Part shown: piece by piece, positions 58,022-64,000 of the stretch
Layout: each line of letters opens with the position of its first letter
Numbering within the stretch: position 1 is the stretch's first letter
Assembly: GCA_963565915.1 (NCBI GenBank)
Contig: OY751489.1
Coordinates: forward strand, 2,170,001 to 2,234,000
Length of the DNA stretch: 64,000 nt
Source of the DNA: Entoloma clypeatum
Lineage: Eukaryota > Basidiomycota > Agaricomycetes > Agaricales > Entolomataceae
Direction of reading: 5' to 3'
The notes under the pieces: model-generated
What the model was told of the DNA's origin: nothing
The model's input: the letters and a program-made list of their open reading frames with translations, nothing else
Database searches by the model: none
Made by a program: the position numbers and the translations under genes

Positions 58022-58609
58022 TCACGACTGAAGTGACCCGTTTTGTTACATCTGAAGCATGCATTGGCATTCTTGCCTTTGACGCGTGAAGTATCAATGT
58101 CCATTGCATTAGGGTCCCTTGTCGGCGGAGCGGTTGCGGATGCGAGCGGAGCTGGACGCGGAGTGAATGGAATGTAGGGGCGAGGGAATACTGAGGTGCC
58201 AGGTACTCTTGGTCCGACGACGTTGCGGAAGGCGGATGTGCGGGTCGGAGCAGTGGCTTTGAAGGCTTTGTTGGCAATTCTATTGTCATCGTTGACTCGT
58301 GCTGCAGAGTACCACTCATCGGGGTTGTCGTCCGCAGGCCGTCCGTGGGTCAGGGTGGCGATCTCGTTCTGAATGTCGGAACGGAGACCATGGCGGAATT
58401 TGAGTACTATATTGGTATCCTCCTGATAGCCTGCTTTGTCAATGTAGTCTTTGAACTCGTCAATATAGGTCTCGACATCCCGTTGACCTTGATAATAGGA
58501 TTCTCCTTCGAGGATCAGTCTCGCGTCCTGTTCCTCATTCTTCGGAGTGAACTCCGTTGTAAAGACGGCGCGGAAGTCCACCCAAGTCCGATAAGGCGGA
58601 GCACCGGTC
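57856..58609 (-). CDS. gypsy element 1 gag, C-terminal part
   Basis: The frame enters from the junction at 58609 (TGAPPYRTWVDFRAVFTTEF) without its start. It has the Ty3-type capsid segment (ESYYQGQRDVETYIDEFKDY) and one zinc knuckle (CFRCNKTGHFSREC). It ends shortly after a GGATTTTCC string at which pol lies in the -1 frame. Its 5' part is lost to the insertion of element 2. Confidence 0.88.
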
Positions 58610-58977
58610 TGTTACGGACTAACGACTACGGACGTATATGCTTACTTTTTCACTTTTACTCATCGGCCCCCGCTTACACATATCGTATTATACTTTATTT
58701 CCTTTAGTATACTTCGCTCCCGCGCTGACTCGCTTTCCGCAGCTGTCTGACTCATTCCGCAGTCGTCTTACTCAGACGCACTGCCTTCCGCAGTTATCTT
58801 ACTCAGATACACTGCCTTGCGCAGCACTGACTCATATGCTATCGCCTATAGTCAGTACCTATATAAACCCTTTGTACTATAGCTAGATTCCTTAGATTTA
58901 GCAATCACATTGCTCTTCGCCTTTCCATCTTCCTGCATACTCTGCCCGAACCTTGGAACGGTTTGTTACGCATAACA
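58610..58977 (+). repeat. 5' LTR of gypsy element 2
   Basis: Starts TGTTACGG and ends about at GCATAACA (368 bp); the right end is less certain because the 3' LTR is outside the window. It holds four degenerate repeats of the type TTCCGCAG..CTTACTCA (58735-58835), two TGACTCA motifs and a TATA box at 58860. Confidence 0.75.
58860..58867 (+). promoter_or_regulatory. TATA box of the element 2 LTR
   Basis: TATATAAA lies downstream of the repeat block and 118 bp before the LTR end. It fits the core promoter of the retrotransposon. Confidence 0.6.
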
Positions 58978-58992
58978 ATAACAAGTTGCTAA

Positions 58993-59772
58993 ATCTCGTT
59001 AGGTTCGCCCAGAGCGAAGAAAGCAACTACCAGACGAGTCAAGACGTCGCGCTTCTTTGAAGACTTCACCAGTAACCCATTCAGCACGCCAGAAGCCCGA
59101 CAGGAGGAGCTAAGTCCTCGAGACAGTATCGATTTTACGCTTATCCAGCAGTACATCGAATCGGAGATCCGTCGCATCCTACAGCAGGTGCTTGACGAAG
59201 AACTAGACAACGACGAGCATCGCCCCCACGGCGAGATAGCAGAGAGCATCCATCTTGCTCGGCAACACCAGATCGCGCGTTACAACGCCCGACAGAACGA
59301 ACTCGAAAGCTTTCGCGTTCAAGAAGGACCTCAGACAGGTCGGATCACAGAGATCAGAGAGTTTATCGGTGTCCAGACAACCGTTATCAGAAGATTGATT
59401 AGGACGCTCACATCGAGACGTCCCAGAGCCACATCATCACGTCCTACTCGAAGCAGCAGATCTACGCCCACTTCACCATCGAAGAACAACAAACCGAGTA
59501 CAACCGTTGGGCACGAAACGAGAGACTTGACCCCTTCTCGCGACCAACAGACGCGCAGGAACAGAGATTCCTTAGAGATCTACAGAGGAAATACCCCGAA
59601 CGTTTTGCCACCGATTCCGCCGACGAGTCCCCTGACGAATTTACTTTTGACTCCGCGCAGTCAGATACCGAACAGACGCCTAGAACAGGGACTGATTTTC
59701 AACCCCTACCTATATCCCGAACCCCATCTTCATCCCAACAATCCGACACCTCTCCTACTCTGCAGGTTCTAG
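58993..59772 (+). other. Pre-gag open frame of gypsy element 2
   Basis: Open from 58993; the first ATG is at 59188 (MLDEELDNDEHRPHGEIAES). Coding-like text before and after it reads SRFFEDFTSNPFSTPEARQE and AESIHLARQHQIARYNARQN. Up to about 59400 this frame looks coding. Beyond that the gag frame (open from 59403) looks coding instead (IEEQQTEYNRWARNERLDPF), implying a -1 change of frame, a splice, or a deletion. Function unknown; probably an N-terminal extension of gag. Confidence 0.6.
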
Positions 59773-59774
59773 AC

Positions 59775-60644
59775 ATGGCAGAAGCACCGACAGTACAAAC
59801 AATGGATACATCCAAGATCATCAAAGATTCTGGGATGTTCAAAGACAGACACACCTTCGACGAGTGGTGGAAAGCCACCAAATTATACATCAGGTTCCAG
59901 AAGGGACTGTCCGACGATCAGAAGATTCTTGCGGTGTTATCCCGCATGATGGAAGGGTCCGGTAAACACTGGGCCAGCAACAAATTAGACGACCTTGCCA
60001 CCGATGGCGAGAACATCACCTGGTTAGGATTCTCAGATGACATCGCTACGCGATTCTCTATTGCCAACAAGTCGGCAGCGGCCAAGGCGAAACTCGAAGT
60101 CCTGAAACAGGAGAAACGCACCATCGACGAATTCTTGGACGAATTCGAAGAGATCTTGAAGCTGTCAAACCTTGGCGAAGAAACTGGGAAATACATCCTG
60201 GAAAAGAACGTCAACCGCAAAATTTCTGAACAAGTGGCTAGCGATGGCAAGACGTACACTGATTACGCAAAGGAGATCCGAAACAAAGGACGACAGATGG
60301 AGGGACATGCATTAGTCATCCGAGGGGGTGGCGACACACGCACCGGATCGGGTACCACTTATGGTGGTCAAGGCAAAGCCATGGAGATCGACAAAGCAGG
60401 AGTAGCCCGTTGCTACAACTGTCAGCGCTTTGGTCACCTTGCCAAAGACTGCAAAGCCCCAAAGAAGAAAGATGGTCGTAAGTGTTTCAACTGCGACCAA
60501 GAAGGACATATTGCGCGCAACTGCCGCAAGCCGAAGAAGAACTCTGGAAAGATTAGGAAGGTGTCTGATGGAGATACCGATGATGACGATGAAACCATCA
60601 CCATAGAGACCGATGAGAAGGATTTTCCCGAAGGGTCCGATTAA
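59775..60644 (+). CDS. gypsy element 2 gag
   Basis: The ATG at 59775 (MAEAPTVQTMDTSKIIKDSG) gives 289 residues, but the frame is open from 59403, so a longer form is possible. Capsid-like helices follow (HTFDEWWKATKLYIRFQKG, KRTIDEFLDEFEEILKLSNL). There are two CCHC zinc knuckles (CYNCQRFGHLAKDC, CFNCDQEGHIARNC) and an acidic tail. Just before the stop is GGATTTTCCC; pol lies in the -1 frame. Confidence 0.92.
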   Translation: MAEAPTVQTMDTSKIIKDSGMFKDRHTFDEWWKATKLYIRFQKGLSDDQKILAVLSRMMEGSGKHWASNKLDDLATDGENITWLGFSDDIATRFSIANKSAAAKAKLEVLKQEKRTIDEFLDEFEEILKLSNLGEETGKYILEKNVNRKISEQVASDGKTYTDYAKEIRNKGRQMEGHALVIRGGGDTRTGSGTTYGGQGKAMEIDKAGVARCYNCQRFGHLAKDCKAPKKKDGRKCFNCDQEGHIARNCRKPKKNSGKIRKVSDGDTDDDDETITIETDEKDFPEGSD

Positions 60645-63600
60645 ACGACGCTAAGTCGCGACCCTTATCCATTAAACGAACTCGCTTGCCTGGTGCAGTT
60701 ACAGACAATATAACTTATGTTATCCCTGCAAAGCGAGCCGTTGCGTCAACTAAGATTGTCAAGGGAGATAAACCTCCGAAACGACGAGAGATCAAGCTGC
60801 AAGCTCAGATCAAAACACGACGAGGACCAAAGGCCATTCGACCCGAGGTCGATAGCGGATGTGAACGCACATGTATCCATCCCAGAATAGTACGTGAACA
60901 GAACCTTCCCACACGTGGAATAAAGCCCATATCAATCCTAAATGCGGATGGATCACCGAACCGACAACAGAAAGCAGAAAAACTTGCCGAAGTCAAGCTG
61001 GACTTGGGAACACACCAGGAAACCATGGAGGCAATGGTATTGGACATTGGGAGAACGGATATGCTTTTGGGACATGATTGGTTGGTGCACCACAACCCTA
61101 CAATCAATTGGACGACCGGCGCCGTAACATTCAACCGATGCCCATCAACGTGTCAAACCAAACACTCGGATTTCAGGGTTAACCTTAATGGTCGCAAACA
61201 TCGGGTTCGCATGGTGGAAATACGAGACAAGGACGCACCCAAGAAATCAGATCAGAAATGGAAGCCCGGAGACCCCATATTGGAAGCAGTTACTCCCACA
61301 CCACCTCCCACAACCAAACGACCCTCATATGTTGAACGTTTTGCCCATCTTTTTGAAAAAGAAAACTTTGACAAGATCCCAAAGGAAAGGGAATGGGACC
61401 ACGGCATCGAACTTACACCGGACGCACCAAAGGAGCTAGGGGGAAACACGTACCCTATGACCCAAAAGGAGCAAGAAGAACTGGACGAATTCATCGACGA
61501 AGGCCTGGCAACCGGAAAGATCCGACCGTCCAAATCACCTTATGCATCACCCTGCTTCTTCATTAACAAGAAAGACGGTTCCAAACGATTGGTACAGGAC
61601 TATCGCACGGTTAACAAATTCACGGTTAAGGACAAATTCCCACTCCCACGCATCAACGACCTCTTGGATGTATTGAAGGACGCAGTCTACTTCAACAAAA
61701 TGGACATCATGTGGGGATACAATAATGTGCGGATCAAAAAGGGTGACGAATGGAAAGCCGCCTTCTTGACCAGCCGAGGATTGTTTGAACCATTGGTCAT
61801 GTTTTTCGGTCTCTGCAATTCCCCGGGAACGTTCTCTCGGATGATGGCCAGCCTATTCAGGGATCAGATCCGTCGGCGCATCTGTGTGATTTACATGGAT
61901 GACATAGTGGTTATTGGTAAAACCAAGGAAGAACTCGCCCGGAATACCGAAGAGATCTTGCAGATCCTGTCGGACAATGACTTGTTCCTAAAGGAGAAGA
62001 AGTGTCTTTGGGAAGTAACGAAATGCCCCATATTGGGATATGTCGTGGGTGAAGGACGTGTCGAGATGGAAACTGAAAAGGTGGACACAATCCGGAACTG
62101 GCGAGTACCCACATCAAAAAAGGAAGTCCAGAGGTTCCTGGGATTTGCCAATTTTTATCGACGCTTCATTGAAGGATACTCAAACATCGCAAAGCCACTC
62201 ACGACACTTACGGGAAATACAGCATTCACATGGGGACCAGCGGCGCAAGAAGCATTTGAAGGTCTCATACGGGCAATCACGACAGCACCAGTCTTGGCAT
62301 TGCCCAAACCGGACGGACAGTTCAGGGTTGAAACCGATGCATCGGGTTATGCAATTGGAGCGGTACTCTCACAGAAACAAGACGACAAGTGGCATCCTAT
62401 CGCGTTCTTGTCGCGGACCATGTCCGCGGCCGAACAGAATTACGAGATCTATGACAAGGAACTCTTGGCAGTCATGGAAGCACTGAAGGACTGGCGACAT
62501 TATCTACTTGAAGCCAAGGAACGTTTCGAGATCTTAACCGATCACAAAAACCTGGAGTATTTCCGGCGTCCTCAGGACCTAAACCAACGACAGAGGCGCT
62601 GGAAGATGAAGCTACAAGACTATGACTTCGAATTGCGACATGTACCTGGGAAGACAAACGCGAAAGCAGACATCCTGTCACGTTTACCCTGGTATGAGAC
62701 GGAACTCGAGCCGCAGGACAGCGACCAAATGCTCAAGGAGGGGCTATTTTTGAAACGATTGGAATCAGAAGATGTGATACAAATGGAGATGTTCACGGAG
62801 GAACAATTCTTTGAAGGGGGTGAAACATCTGATTCCATCAAAATCGGAAACATCACAACCATCGAAAACCCATGGATCGTACGCATCAAGGCCTCGAATC
62901 GCATGGAAACAGAAGTAGCCCAGGGTCTGAAGAAGAATCCTCACTGGTACCAGCAGGAAAATGGCATCACCTACGCAGGAGAACGAGTCTATGTTCCACC
63001 AGACCCACAATTGCGCCAAGAACTGATGTTTGAAGCGCACGACGCACCAGTGGCAGGACATCCAGGACAGTATCGAACGCATGAACTTCTCACTCGCACC
63101 TACTGGTGGCCCACCATCCTACATGACGTAAAGAAGTATGTGAAAGGTTGTGACACCTGTCAACGCAACAAGATCAGCCGCCAAAGGAGACACGCCCCTC
63201 TGCACCCTAACGCCGCGCCAAGTCAACCATGGGAAGATATAGGGATTGACGTCGTAGGACCGATACCAGAATCTGATGGGAAGAACGCAATTCTGGTCAT
63301 CACGGACAGACATTCAAAGATGCTTCATCTCATCCCGACAACCGTGGAACTATCGGCTGAAGGATTAGCCAAGATCTATCGGGACCAGATATGGAAACTT
63401 CATGGAATTCCCAAGAAGATCATCAGCGATAGGGGACCGCAGTTCGCCGCGAAGTTTATGGAGATACTTTGCCGCATGTTAGGGATCAAAAGAAATCTGT
63501 CCACTGCGTACCATCCACAGACTGATGGACAGGCCGAACGATCGCATCAGGAAACCGAGGTGTTCTTACGAAACTTTGTCAACCATCTACAAGATGATTG

Positions 63601-64000
63601 GGCGGAATGGATCGCAATCGCAGAATTCCAGTACAATGACAAAGAACATCAAGCGACAAAGTACACACCATTCTATCTCAACTACGGTCTGCATCCTTGG
63701 AAGGGAGAACTTGTGTTGGAAGACACCAATCCGGCAGCAAACGACTTCTTGAAAAAACTCAAACAGGCACGAGAAGAAGCCAACGCAGCACTAAAACAGG
63801 CACAGGATCAGATGAAGAAGACAGTTGACACACGACGAAGCCCGTCTCGGGATTACCGCATCGGAGACAAGGTGTGGCTGGAAGGGACTAACATCAGGAC
63901 TGATCGTCCCTCAAAGAAACTTGACGCCCTCCGACACGGACCGTTCAAAGTCCTAGAGAAGAAAGGAGCTAGCGCATACCGTCTTGATCTTCCCAAAACC
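60617..64000 (+). CDS. gypsy element 2 pol (protease-RT-RNase H-integrase), open at the window edge
   Basis: The frame is open from 60617 to the last base. It reads protease (PEVDSGCERTCIHP; DSG), reverse transcriptase (KDGSKRLVQDYRTVNKF, CVIYMDDIVVIGKT with YMDD) and RNase H (VETDASGYAIGAVLSQ, TDHKNLEYF). The integrase has its zinc part (HDAPVAGHPGQYRTHELL, KGCDTCQRNK), a DDE core (IGIDVVGPIPESDGKN, ISDRGPQFAAKFM, STAYHPQTDGQAERSHQE) and part of the C-terminal domain (RHGPFKVLEKKGASAYRL). No premature stop was noticed. It is made as a gag-pol fusion by a -1 shift (inference). Whether a chromodomain follows cannot be seen. Confidence 0.92.

Larger units (their letters stand above)
53496..58609 (-). 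mobile_element. Ty3/gypsy chromovirus (element 1), 5' end lost into a nested insertion
   Basis: On the minus strand the order is gag fragment, protease, reverse transcriptase, RNase H, integrase, chromodomain, polypurine tract and 3' LTR. The 3' LTR is complete (53496-53939). The gag 5' part and 5' LTR are absent because element 2 interrupts at 58610; they may lie beyond 64000. Host sequence at the insertion site is the LINE. Confidence 0.92.
58610..64000 (+). mobile_element. Ty3/gypsy retrotransposon (element 2), incomplete at the window edge
   Basis: 5' LTR, leader, a pre-gag open frame, gag with two zinc knuckles and a long pol frame still open at the last base. It is inserted into gag of element 1 in the opposite orientation. 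Its protein sequences are clearly distinct from those of element 1, so it is a different lineage. The reading frames of gag and pol are intact as far as visible, suggesting a young copy. Confidence 0.92.

Overview
The window is nuclear DNA of a filamentous basidiomycete, most likely an Agaricomycete. The evidence is dense genes on both strands, many introns of about 40-60 nt with GT-AG (occasionally GC-AG) ends, and fungal families such as alternative oxidase, Rtt109, a Zn2Cys6 regulator, isocitrate lyase and Ty3/gypsy retrotransposons. The species cannot be named from the sequence. All product names rest on reading translated exons; no database search was possible.

Layout. 1-4.9 kb: the N-terminal part of a probable Nse2 SUMO ligase, mitochondrial ribosomal protein uS12m and a Spo71/Mug56-like double-PH protein. 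5.0-9.2 kb: two tandem alternative oxidase genes on the minus strand, with strongly diverged first exons and a nearly identical remainder. 9.5 kb and 20.3 kb: two copies of a short inverted-repeat element (MITE). 10.5-19.1 kb: a CENP-B-type DNA-binding protein, a Zn2Cys6 regulator, Tom22, the complex I NDUFA9-type subunit and a small UPF0390 protein. 20.7-28.2 kb: Sas10/Utp3, Fcf2, Coq5 and cullin-1. 29.6-34.9 kb: Rtt109, an unrecognised coiled-coil protein and mitochondrial ribosomal protein mL58. 35.3-49.7 kb: malic enzyme, a SET-Tad3 fusion, Alg7, isocitrate lyase, F-actin capping protein alpha, a secreted beta-helix protein and an RGS-domain membrane protein.

50.5-64 kb is a repeat island. 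A tRNA-Val(UAC) gene with a short intron borders a non-LTR retrotransposon (LINE). A minus-strand Ty3/gypsy chromovirus sits in the second ORF of the LINE, and a second, plus-strand Ty3/gypsy element sits in the gag of the first and runs off the window. Both gypsy elements carry the same GGATTTTCC string where gag must pass to pol by a -1 shift.

Several neighbours are functionally related. Coq5 makes ubiquinone, which complex I reduces and alternative oxidase re-oxidises. uS12m, mL58 and Tom22 also serve mitochondria. Sas10 and Fcf2 are convergent neighbours in 18S rRNA maturation. Several gene pairs share very short divergent promoters (46-151 bp).
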